Part shown: positions 7,998 to 15,657 of the stretch, in pieces | Layout: the number at the start of each line of letters is the position of its first letter | Numbering within the stretch: the stretch's first letter is position 1 | Assembly: GCA_002490775.1 (NCBI GenBank) | Contig: DKUR01000031.1 | Span: 1-54,305 of the forward strand | Reading direction: 5' to 3' | DNA length: 54,305 bases | DNA from: Lachnospiraceae bacterium UBA7199 | GTDB lineage: Bacteria > Bacillota > Clostridia > Lachnospirales > Lachnospiraceae | Notes under the pieces: generated by a model | What the model was told of the DNA's origin: nothing | Database searches by the model: none | What the model saw: the letters and a program-made list of their open reading frames with translations, nothing else | Made by a program: the position numbers and the translations under genes

Positions 7998-8900
7998 CTA
8001 TTCGCTGTCCTTGGGATTATAACCAAAATTTTTTAGAAGAAAATCACTGTCCCGCCAGTCCTTTTTCACCTTCACCCAAAGCTGCAGATTAACTTTGCTC
8101 TCCAGCAGTTCTTCTATATCTCTTCTTGCATTAGAGCCGATCTTCTTCAGCATTGCACCCTGCTTTCCTATAATGATTCCCTTATGGGATTCCTTTTCAC
8201 AGATAATAGTCGCCTCTATATCAACGATTCTGCCCCGCCACTTCATTTTTTCTATGGTTACCGCAATTCCGTGAGGTATTTCTTCTTCCAGACATCTAAG
8301 AGCTTTTTCCCGGATTAGTTCAGCCACGATCTGGCGCTGGGGCTGGTCTGTTATAGTATCCTCATCATAAAACGCAGGCCCGTAGGGCAGGTACTGCATA
8401 ATACACTTAACCAGCTCCTGTGTATTGTCGTTTTTAAGCGCTGACACAGGAACAATCTCTGCAAAATCCATCTCCCTGCGGTAAGCATCAATGAACCGTA
8501 AAAGTTCTTCTCTTTTTACCATATCAATTTTATTCATGACCAGTATTACCGGCGTATTTATTTTTCTAAGCTGTTCTATGATATGCTGCTCTCCCGCGCC
8601 GATATAATCTGAGGGTTCCACAAGCCACAAAATAACATCCACTTCCTTAAGACTTCTGTTTGCCACATTTACCATATAATCCCCCAAGCGGTTCTTGGCC
8701 TTATGAATCCCCGGAGTGTCAACAAACACAATCTGCCCCTCCTTACAGGTAAGCACCGTCTGAATCCGGTTCCTTGTAGTCTGAGGTTTGTTTGATGTAA
8801 TGGCAATCTTCTGTCCAATCAGACAATTCATTAATGTGGATTTTCCTACGTTTGGCCTGCCGATTAACGCTGCAAAGCCGGATTTATACTGGTCATTCAT
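7998..8900 (-). CDS. era: GTPase Era
   Basis: A ribosome-assembly GTPase (300 aa, normal size) that binds the 3' end of 16S rRNA. The G1 motif GRPNVGKSTL is near residue 14, the G3 motif DTPGIHKAKNRLG follows, the G4 motif NKID is in VMNKIDMV, and the G5 region is VPVSALK. The C-terminal KH domain shows the GxxG-type IIGKQGAMLKKIG. It is followed by yqzL and recO, and preceded at 17 nt by a DUF4349 lipoprotein gene, so a shared transcript is likely. Confidence 0.98.
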   Translation of the reverse strand: MNDQYKSGFAALIGRPNVGKSTLMNCLIGQKIAITSNKPQTTRNRIQTVLTCKEGQIVFVDTPGIHKAKNRLGDYMVNVANRSLKEVDVILWLVEPSDYIGAGEQHIIEQLRKINTPVILVMNKIDMVKREELLRFIDAYRREMDFAEIVPVSALKNDNTQELVKCIMQYLPYGPAFYDEDTITDQPQRQIVAELIREKALRCLEEEIPHGIAVTIEKMKWRGRIVDIEATIICEKESHKGIIIGKQGAMLKKIGSNARRDIEELLESKVNLQLWVKVKKDWRDSDFLLKNFGYNPKDSE

Positions 8901-8917
8901 TTTCTATTTTTCCTTTT

Positions 8918-9955
8918 TTATTTATTTTCTTCTGTTTCTGCTTTTTGCTTTTCTTCTTTCTTATTTCCTGCTGCTCTTTTCTGCCTTTTCCTTTTTGCAT
9001 GTTTGATCAGTAGCCGGAGCAGAAGAACAAACACAGCAATGATTACTGCCCAAACCAACAGATAGGGCAGAGATATCACAAATCCAATTCCAAAGTTAAC
9101 GAATCCATCCCCCACATTGTAAAGGCTGTTTGCAAAGCCAGTAGAAATTTTCTCCCACACGCTTTGTTCCTTCACCGGTGTCAGCTTTGCCACTTCATTA
9201 ATATACAGATAAACCGTACTATAATTTACCCTGTTATCCATCGTCCGAAGCTGCGCTTCCATACTTTCAATCTGGTAACGAACCTCAGAAAGCCTGCTTT
9301 CTAAGCTGATAATATCTTCTATGGTTTCTGCCTTTTCCAAAAGTTCAAGCAGTCTTTCCTGCTCTGTAAGCAGCACCTTTTTATGACTTTCCATATCCAC
9401 ATACTGCAGTGTCACATCCGTTACACTTTCGTTTCTGCTGATCACATTGGAAATCTCCGACACTGCTGATAAAAATGTATCAAGCTTTTCCGCAGGAATA
9501 CGAATTGTCAAACTGGCATTTCTGGTACCCTTCCCATAATAATTGCTGCCATTATAAGTATAACTTTCTTCTATGTATCCGCCAAGGCTCTGGGTTTTTT
9601 CTCCCACAGTGGAAAGCAGCTCCTCAAAGGTTTCTGTTTCCACCTCCAGATTTACGTCCCGTATCAGCTTACGCTGCACATCCTGCACCTGTACTCCCGC
9701 CGCACCGGCACCGCCTTCTTCCACATACTCTTCAGCCGCAGCCGCCGCCTCCGGCATAGCTTCCGTACCATAAATATCATCTGAAACATAAGAAGCCGAC
9801 GTATCATAGGCTTCCTCTGTCATCCCCTGGGCAGCAGAATTTTTAGCCGCTGCCCCACACCCTGCTGTCATCACCCCCAGCAAAGCAGCCAGCACCAACA
9901 CTAATCCCAGCCTGAAATTAAATTTTCCCTTTTTTACCATTTTTCTATTCTCCAT
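8918..9955 (-). CDS. DUF4349-family membrane lipoprotein
   Basis: A 345-aa surface protein. The signal peptide ends in a lipobox-like VMTAGC with Cys33. An Ala/Glu-rich linker follows (about 40-95). The DUF4349 body contains RKLIRDVNLEVETE, SLGGYIEESYTYN, and a coiled-coil stretch (LTEQERLLELLEKAETIEDI) with the family hallmark LESRLSEVRYQIES. A C-terminal membrane helix (about 295-318) is followed by a very basic and acidic tail. The start at 9955 is fixed by GGGAGG about 8 nt upstream. The open frame further upstream runs into the palindromic element and is not considered coding. The family has no proven function. An envelope-stress or lipid-domain role is conceivable but not shown. Confidence 0.85.
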   Translation of the reverse strand: MENRKMVKKGKFNFRLGLVLVLAALLGVMTAGCGAAAKNSAAQGMTEEAYDTSASYVSDDIYGTEAMPEAAAAAEEYVEEGGAGAAGVQVQDVQRKLIRDVNLEVETETFEELLSTVGEKTQSLGGYIEESYTYNGSNYYGKGTRNASLTIRIPAEKLDTFLSAVSEISNVISRNESVTDVTLQYVDMESHKKVLLTEQERLLELLEKAETIEDIISLESRLSEVRYQIESMEAQLRTMDNRVNYSTVYLYINEVAKLTPVKEQSVWEKISTGFANSLYNVGDGFVNFGIGFVISLPYLLVWAVIIAVFVLLLRLLIKHAKRKRQKRAAGNKKEEKQKAETEENK

Positions 9956-10061
9956 AACAATCCTCCCTGCCGGAGCGGAGCGTTCACCCAAAAAGCTGTA
10001 ATTAGGGCAAGCCAAATCCCGCTCTTCAAATTTCTGCCCGCTCAACGCATCCATAACATAA

Positions 10062-10291
10062 TCAACAGAAACATAGCGATGGTAAATTCGCAGCCCTTCC
10101 TGAATATTCTGGCAATATATTCTGCGAAAAGCCTTATTGCGCCATGAAACCAAGACCAAAGAAATCAGGAGGGGCCATCCCGAGTGATTTCTGCTTTACT
10201 GGGCTTGGTGAAATGCCCGGCGCAAAGGATTTGAGCAGAAAATATTGCCAGAATATTCTCAACTCCCTGCAATTTCCCATCCTCTATACTA
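10062..10291. repeat. Large imperfect palindromic element in a 417-bp gap
   Basis: The gap 9956-10372 contains no credible gene but is filled by two related, inverted arms. The core is a 23-bp match with one mismatch (10102-10124 against 10236-10258). Similarity continues outward (ATAGCGATGG-type sequence near 10074 against its complement near 10281) and inward through CTGC-AAA-CCTT-GCGCC and ACCAAG-CCA blocks. It ends at an apical stem GAAATCA (10161-10167) / TGATTTC (10185-10191). A transcript would fold into one hairpin of roughly 200 nt. It may be a MITE-like repeat or a structured RNA. Short ORFs are open in both directions through it but lack ribosome binding sites. Confidence 0.7.
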
Positions 10292-10372
10292 AAGATACGT
10301 TTCAACCACCCAATTTTATGGAAAATTTTATTAACATAAGGATGGCTGGCAAAGGCTGGCATCCGTTGCTTT

Positions 10373-13300
10373 TTAATGAAACAACTGATCCACATTCATA
10401 AAAAGTTCCCTGCTCTCTTTAATCTTTTCCCCGTTTCCTACTACGCACAGGAAATTCTCCTCCATAAACGCCTGCACATATTTATACAAGCTCCGTAACT
10501 GTTCCTGTGTGGTTGCCAGCAGTTCATCCCTTTCTTTCTGTACCCGTTCCATAGAAAGCCCTGTCAGGTATCCGCCAAGAGAGTAACTTCCTCTTGTGGC
10601 CGGTGTCATAGGCGTATCCAGCTCACTGACGGCACCAATAATAAACTGAGTTACTGTACGCTCATCCAAAGTAACATTTTCAATATAATCGGCTGCCTTT
10701 TCATATACGTCAATGGTTTTATCCAGATTAGGATCTCTATAGGATACAAAATAGGCGTCTCCATTTCTATAAAAATTGCACATACATCCATAGGCTCCGC
10801 CCTTAACCCTTACATTATTCCAAAGGTAATCATATCCCATCATGATCTTAAGTACTTTAAGGGTGCCTGTATAAGGCAGATTCTTTTTCATAAAATTGCC
10901 TGCCCGGCATACATACTGCACCTGCCCGGCAGTCATAAATGCTTCATTCTTTTTTACAGGTTCCATTTTACATTCCGATTCCTCTGTCTGGTCTGTAAAA
11001 AGCTGTTTCTTTAATTCACTTATTTCCCCTTCCAGTCCCTTGTATCCTTCCTTGGCAGCAGTATAATCCACCAAAAGATTTTCCGGCCTGAAAATACATT
11101 TGATCAGCTTTTTTAAATTGGAAACCAGCTCTTCTTTTCTGTCCTCAAAATTCTTTTCCAGATCTTCAAGCAGTCTGTACTGGGGAATACCGCTGATCTG
11201 CTCTGATACTGCGGCTGTAGGAGAAAAATAGGAAAGCGTCCTTAAAAGTGCAAGAGAATGCCCTGCACCAATCATAACTGCCTGCATTCTTGACTTACTT
11301 TCTGCAATGATTTCATAAAGTCTTTTCGTATCTTCAAACTGTGAAGTAAGTATGATCTCCTGCATCAGTTCAAGGGCCTTATCCCTCTTTTCATAAAGAG
11401 ATTTGGCACGTATTTCCAGTGTCAGCTTATATTCCTCCATACGTTCTGCATTGGTATAGGTATTGACTGCCGCCTTGATACCACCGGTATGAATATTGAT
11501 CTCATTGAATAGTTCTCTGTAACTGTAATGTTCCGTATCTACCATCATAAGAACAGCTTTAAGAATTCCCACATAAGGCAAGAGACCTGCCGGAACCTGC
11601 TTTAAGTCAAATATAAGATTTAAATAGCCGATTCCATTGGTAAATAACTCATGAAAAAGAATGGTGGTCCCATCAAGTGTATGCACCTCATTAACATATC
11701 CCACAGCTTCTTTTTTCATATCCTGCCTGGTCAGCAGCGGAATTGTTCTAAGCGCTTCCTCACTGCTTGGCTCATCCTGATAAGCACGAAGCGCATTGGT
11801 CTGATCTACAATCTTCTGCCGCTCATCAGTAGACAAAGTATTTTTATATTCCTGAAGCCTTGCAAAAAGCTCCTTGTCTTTCTTCGTTGTCAGTCCCTGT
11901 ACAGGCTCCACCATAAGAATTGTCTTATGGGAATTATCAAGGATATATTTTTTGATCAATCCTTCAAAATATCCATCATCAATAGATCCTTTCAACTTTT
12001 CAAAGGTCTGGTTTGCCTCAATATGCACAAATGGCATACTTTCATCATACAGCCAGCTATCAAGTGCCTGCAGCCCCAGCATCAGGCCCCTGGGATAAGA
12101 ACCAAAATCAGCCTCTCTGTATTTAAACTCAAAATAATTGATTGCTGCTGACAGTGCCTTTTTATCCAGACCATTCTTTACAGCATCTGCAAGTACTTCT
12201 TCAATCACAGAAATAAATTCTTCTCTCTGACCGCCTTCTGCATTTTTGGCCACAACAGAAAAGTAAGGCTGGTAAATACCATTTTCAAGAGAACTATAAA
12301 CGTCCTTTCCTATTCCTTTATCTATTAATGCCTGCTTTACTGGTGCACCAGGTGCAGAACAAAGTACATAATCAAGCACATCCATTGCTGCATAAAGCAT
12401 TTTATCAAGGCTGGTTCCCATAGAAACATTATAAGTCAGATAAGTGTTTTCCTTCAGTTCTTCGTCTTCCATAATAGAATATTCTTTTGTAAGCATTTTG
12501 GGCGCATCAAATGCTTTCTGCATTCCGACAGCAGAGTCCACCTGTATTTTGTCAAAAGCAGAAAGATAATTTTCATCTATAAAGTTCAGATATTCCACAG
12601 CATCCAAGTTTCCATATAAATAAATATAGCTGTTGGAAGGATGATAATATTTCTGATGAAATGCAAGAAATTCCTCATAGGTCAATTCGGGAATCACATC
12701 CGGATCTCCCCCTGATTCAATTCCATAAGATGTATCTGGATAAAGAGAATTCATGATTTCCCGCTCTACCACATCATCCGGCGAAGAAAAGGCACCCTTC
12801 ATTTCATTATAAACTACACCATTTATGGAAAGATCATCTTCTATACTTTCCATTTCATAGTGCCAGCCTTCCTGCTTAAATATTTTATCCTCATAATATA
12901 TGTTAGGGTAAAAAACTGCATCCAGATAAACATGTACCAAATTTTTAAAATCCTTGTCATTACAGCTTGCCACAGGATAAACTGTCTTATCAGGATAGGT
13001 CATTGCATTTAAAAAAGTATTAAGGGAACCCTTTGCCAATTCTATAAAAGGATCTTTTACCGGAAAGTTTCTTGATCCGCAAAGCACAGAATGCTCCAAA
13101 ATATGGGCAACACCAGTACTGTTTTTAGGGGGTGTCCGAAAGCCAATATAAAACACCTTATTCTCATCATCATTTAATAAAAGTGTAACAGCCGCTCCCG
13201 TCTTTTTATGCTTCAAAATATACCCTTCTGAGTTCAAATCACTGATCTTTCTTCTTTCAATCACCTGATAGTTTGCTAAATCTTCCACTTGTTTTCCCAT
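10373..13300 (-). CDS. M16C metalloprotease, presequence protease (PreP/Cym1) type
   Basis: A cytoplasmic zinc peptidase of 975 aa, the normal length for this family of single-chain, clam-shell enzymes that degrade short unstructured peptides. The inverted zinc motif HxxEH is HILEH at residues 66-70. The third ligand is probably the Glu of VVYNEMKG, about 80 residues later. FIELAKGSLNTFLNAMTYPD and TVYPVAS are typical of the M16C subgroup. The C-terminal half contains the inactive partner domains, ending with VKGGAYGCMCNF and LGGYLTGLS. No signal peptide is present. It has its own AGGA ribosome binding site and lies downstream of a hypothetical gene, 53 nt away. Confidence 0.94.
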   Translation of the reverse strand: MGKQVEDLANYQVIERRKISDLNSEGYILKHKKTGAAVTLLLNDDENKVFYIGFRTPPKNSTGVAHILEHSVLCGSRNFPVKDPFIELAKGSLNTFLNAMTYPDKTVYPVASCNDKDFKNLVHVYLDAVFYPNIYYEDKIFKQEGWHYEMESIEDDLSINGVVYNEMKGAFSSPDDVVEREIMNSLYPDTSYGIESGGDPDVIPELTYEEFLAFHQKYYHPSNSYIYLYGNLDAVEYLNFIDENYLSAFDKIQVDSAVGMQKAFDAPKMLTKEYSIMEDEELKENTYLTYNVSMGTSLDKMLYAAMDVLDYVLCSAPGAPVKQALIDKGIGKDVYSSLENGIYQPYFSVVAKNAEGGQREEFISVIEEVLADAVKNGLDKKALSAAINYFEFKYREADFGSYPRGLMLGLQALDSWLYDESMPFVHIEANQTFEKLKGSIDDGYFEGLIKKYILDNSHKTILMVEPVQGLTTKKDKELFARLQEYKNTLSTDERQKIVDQTNALRAYQDEPSSEEALRTIPLLTRQDMKKEAVGYVNEVHTLDGTTILFHELFTNGIGYLNLIFDLKQVPAGLLPYVGILKAVLMMVDTEHYSYRELFNEINIHTGGIKAAVNTYTNAERMEEYKLTLEIRAKSLYEKRDKALELMQEIILTSQFEDTKRLYEIIAESKSRMQAVMIGAGHSLALLRTLSYFSPTAAVSEQISGIPQYRLLEDLEKNFEDRKEELVSNLKKLIKCIFRPENLLVDYTAAKEGYKGLEGEISELKKQLFTDQTEESECKMEPVKKNEAFMTAGQVQYVCRAGNFMKKNLPYTGTLKVLKIMMGYDYLWNNVRVKGGAYGCMCNFYRNGDAYFVSYRDPNLDKTIDVYEKAADYIENVTLDERTVTQFIIGAVSELDTPMTPATRGSYSLGGYLTGLSMERVQKERDELLATTQEQLRSLYKYVQAFMEENFLCVVGNGEKIKESRELFMNVDQLFH

Positions 13301-13353
13301 AAATCCTATAACCTTCCTTTTCTATTTTCCATTTCTACCATCCAGTATACCCA

Positions 13354-13791
13354 TTATACACTGAAAGTCATCATTCCCAGTTTCGATATTATAATTTCCC
13401 GAATCAGCATTCCACAGGCTTTCTTTTTTGCCAGGTTCACTTCCACAAGTTCTTTTAGAGAAAGAACTTCTTCCCGGTATCCGATTTTTCTTTTACCAAA
13501 TAATGTTTTTGTTTCTACCTGTTTCTGGACTTTTACGCGGATTTTAAGCTGCTTAAATGTTTCATAGAGAAACGTGTCCCCGGAAAGATAATAAAACTGA
13601 CTTTCCAGCGTTGTGTCAGGCGCTGCTTCCTTTAAAATATAGTGCGTCAAAATCGCCTTCAGCTTAAAAGGCACCATCTCCTGTTCAAGCAGTTCCTCGT
13701 AAGAAAAGCAGGCACCCAGATAAATATTTCCAGTGTCCTGAAGCACATATTTAAAGTCTTCATATTGTGTTACATTATCCTTTATTTTCAT
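13354..13791 (-). CDS. Conserved-looking protein of unknown function
   Basis: A 145-aa soluble protein that I do not recognise. It begins MKIKDNVTQYEDFKYVLQDT, has an acidic and aromatic N-terminal half, and a basic C-terminal half (KIRVKVQKQVETKTLFGKR). There are no membrane segments or obvious metal motifs. Its ATG overlaps the stop of the sigma-like gene by 4 bp (ATGA), so the two are translationally coupled. Together with the pseudo-rhomboid gene further upstream it forms a three-gene operon. Coupling suggests it works with the sigma-like protein, but this is inference only. Confidence 0.72.
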   Translation of the reverse strand: MKIKDNVTQYEDFKYVLQDTGNIYLGACFSYEELLEQEMVPFKLKAILTHYILKEAAPDTTLESQFYYLSGDTFLYETFKQLKIRVKVQKQVETKTLFGKRKIGYREEVLSLKELVEVNLAKKKACGMLIREIIISKLGMMTFSV

Positions 13792-14525
13792 TCCAAATCC
13801 TCAATTGCAAAACCACTTATGCGCATGGCATCCTCTATTGACTTTTGGGACATCCCCGTTTCTTTTGCAAGTTCCTCTATGGTAACCTTTCGGTGAAGCT
13901 CCTGTGCCAGTTCTCTTGCTTTTTCCGCCACTTTGTTCACACGTCCTGCAATCCTGCTATCGGTATCTGTCTCCTTAAGCGTCTGCCCGATCAGTTCTTC
14001 CATTGCGTCCATGATCATCTTAATCAGCACGCCTTCCGCCTGCATCGCATTTTCCTGGGCGCCTAACATAGTAACTCCTATGGTCAAAGCCACATTTCCT
14101 TCTCCGATCAAATCCTCCAAAAAAACGCCTTGACCGGAATAAAGCTTGGAAATCTCCACCACTTGAGGAAGGTAAACATGAATCAGCCTCTCCCTGGCAT
14201 CCTCTGCTCCGGCCATAGCGGATAAAAATAAAGCTTCTTTTTCTCCTTCGCTGACCGTCTCCAGCATTTCCAGCTCTTTTCTATATGCCGCAAGATAATC
14301 CATTTCCTCTTCAGAAAGATATTCATCTAAATCAACCGGCTCCCCAATGCCAATCTTGTGCTTCTTTAAATAATCAAATACCAAAGCAATCTGGTTTTCC
14401 TCAAGCGAAAGTTCTTTAAAGGCTTCCTTCACCTGCTCTTTGCTGATGCAGTTTCCCTGTTCCTTTGCCTGCTTCTTAACCGCCTCCAGTGTATGTGCAA
14501 ATGCAATTTCCTGATTCTCTTTCAT
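13788..14525 (-). CDS. Sigma-70-like protein lacking region 4
   Basis: A 245-aa protein related to the primary sigma family. Residues about 10-62 resemble the acidic region 1.1 fold (ISKEQVKEAFKELSLEENQI, then FDYLKKHKIGI). Residues 110-180 resemble region 2 (RLIHVYLPQVVEISKLYSG, then FLEDLIGEGNVALTIGV), but the aromatic -10 reading helix is not recognisable. Residues 190-240 match region 3 (VNKVAEKARELAQELHRKVT, then IEELAKETGMSQKSIEDAM). The protein ends there, with no region 4 to read -35 elements. It could be an alternative sigma with relaxed promoter use, a holoenzyme modulator or a relic. It sits 12 nt after the pseudo-rhomboid gene and overlaps the next gene by 4 bp. Confidence 0.78.
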   Translation of the reverse strand: MKENQEIAFAHTLEAVKKQAKEQGNCISKEQVKEAFKELSLEENQIALVFDYLKKHKIGIGEPVDLDEYLSEEEMDYLAAYRKELEMLETVSEGEKEALFLSAMAGAEDARERLIHVYLPQVVEISKLYSGQGVFLEDLIGEGNVALTIGVTMLGAQENAMQAEGVLIKMIMDAMEELIGQTLKETDTDSRIAGRVNKVAEKARELAQELHRKVTIEELAKETGMSQKSIEDAMRISGFAIEDLE

Positions 14526-14537
14526 AAATTCCCTTTC

Positions 14538-15413
14538 CTAATATTTCTTTACATGGGTATGGGTAAAAAGATGATCCTGACAATACTCATAATTTCCATC
14601 ACACTTTGAACAAAATCTAAATTCAAGTTCTGGATTCGTCTCTTCCGTTCTCCCGCAAATAGCACATTTGTGCCTGGTTATTTTCGTAGATTTTTTCACT
14701 TCTTTTCTAAATTCCTGCCTGCGCTTTACCTGTCTGGGCGACATGTGTACCCGCCCTCTGCTGGTAAAGAAAAATACTACAAAATTCATCAAAGATGCAC
14801 CGATTACAAACCGGGTTGCAACACCGCCAATCACAAACTGGTAAATTAAAAGGGCGCCATAAATAATTCCCATAATCTTGATCTTAATTGGAATAAAGAA
14901 AAACAACAAGATCTGCATGTTAGGATAAGTAGCAGCAAATGCAAGGAATATGGACATATTTACATAATATGTGCTGAACATGGATGCTAAAGGAGAATAC
15001 CCTTGATAAGTTCCCCACAGTGCAACGCCTTCTCCACCTAAGAAAACCCAAGTATAGGCAAATAGCAAAAATGCCCCCAAAATGGTAAACAAAATACCCG
15101 AAAAAATATACACATTATATCTGTAGGTTCCCCAAGTCCGCTCTAATGTGGTACCCAGCGAATAGTAAAAATACAGCATCAAAAGAGTAAAGAAATCAAA
15201 GCTTGAAGGCGGCACAATCAGCCATGTTAAAAGCCGCCATACCTGTCCATGAAAAATAATTTCATAGGGATTTAGGTATAAATAGCTTAACAGATTAGGG
15301 TACAGCATTTGAAAAAGATATCCGCATGCATAACATATAATCAGCATCAATGACAAGTTTCGTATTGCGTACTTTCCAAATTTCTTTTCGAATTTACTTG
15401 GGGATTTCATCAT
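14538..15413 (-). CDS. Rhomboid-like membrane protein with zinc ribbon, no catalytic Ser
   Basis: A 291-aa polytopic protein with about six membrane helices between residues 18 and 215, then a basic linker and a cysteine ribbon. Rhomboid hallmarks are present: WRLLTWLIVPPS (residues 59-70) and LERTWGTYRYN (90-100). The GxSG active-site motif is absent. Its place is taken by NMSIFLAFAATYPN, more like derlin-type pseudoproteases. The C-terminal CxxC pairs (C250/C253 and C268/C271) should bind zinc. It heads the operon with the sigma-like gene. Known inactive rhomboids handle membrane-protein turnover or trafficking. The role here is open. Confidence 0.78.
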   Translation of the reverse strand: MMKSPSKFEKKFGKYAIRNLSLMLIICYACGYLFQMLYPNLLSYLYLNPYEIIFHGQVWRLLTWLIVPPSSFDFFTLLMLYFYYSLGTTLERTWGTYRYNVYIFSGILFTILGAFLLFAYTWVFLGGEGVALWGTYQGYSPLASMFSTYYVNMSIFLAFAATYPNMQILLFFFIPIKIKIMGIIYGALLIYQFVIGGVATRFVIGASLMNFVVFFFTSRGRVHMSPRQVKRRQEFRKEVKKSTKITRHKCAICGRTEETNPELEFRFCSKCDGNYEYCQDHLFTHTHVKKY

Positions 15414-15574
15414 TCACTTCTCCTTTTAAGGTTGATTCATTACCTTACATGAAACTTCATATATTCTATCATTACCAATATAAATTGTAAATAAAGCCTA
15501 CTTCTCTTTTTCAATTTAAATAAATATTTTAGAATTTGACAATTTTTTCTTTACAAAATGTTTAGCTGTTCGCG

Positions 15575-15603
15575 TTGCAATTTAAAAATTGGTGTCGTAT
15601 AAT
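15575..15603 (+). promoter_or_regulatory. Promoter of the dehydratase activase
   Basis: TTGCAA (15575-15580), a 17-nt spacer and a perfect TATAAT (15598-15603) fit a sigma-A promoter, with a 5' leader of about 50 nt. The spacer contains an inverted repeat CAATTT-AA-AAATTG (15578-15591) that could be an operator. A second TTGACA lies at 15537-15542 without a good -10. Confidence 0.75.
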
Positions 15604-15657
15604 AATTTAGCATGTCAAAAGACGTCGATGCATTTTAGAAAGGAAAGGTTTAAAATT

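Noticed and set aside
9956..10159. In-frame N-terminal extension of the DUF4349 lipoprotein (68 codons)
   Set aside because: It runs into the palindromic element, would bury the signal peptide, and a good GGGAGG lies before the start at 9955.
10144..10401. Plus- and minus-strand ORFs of 76-85 codons across the palindrome
   Set aside because: No ribosome binding site, no domain, and both follow from the inverted-repeat sequence itself.
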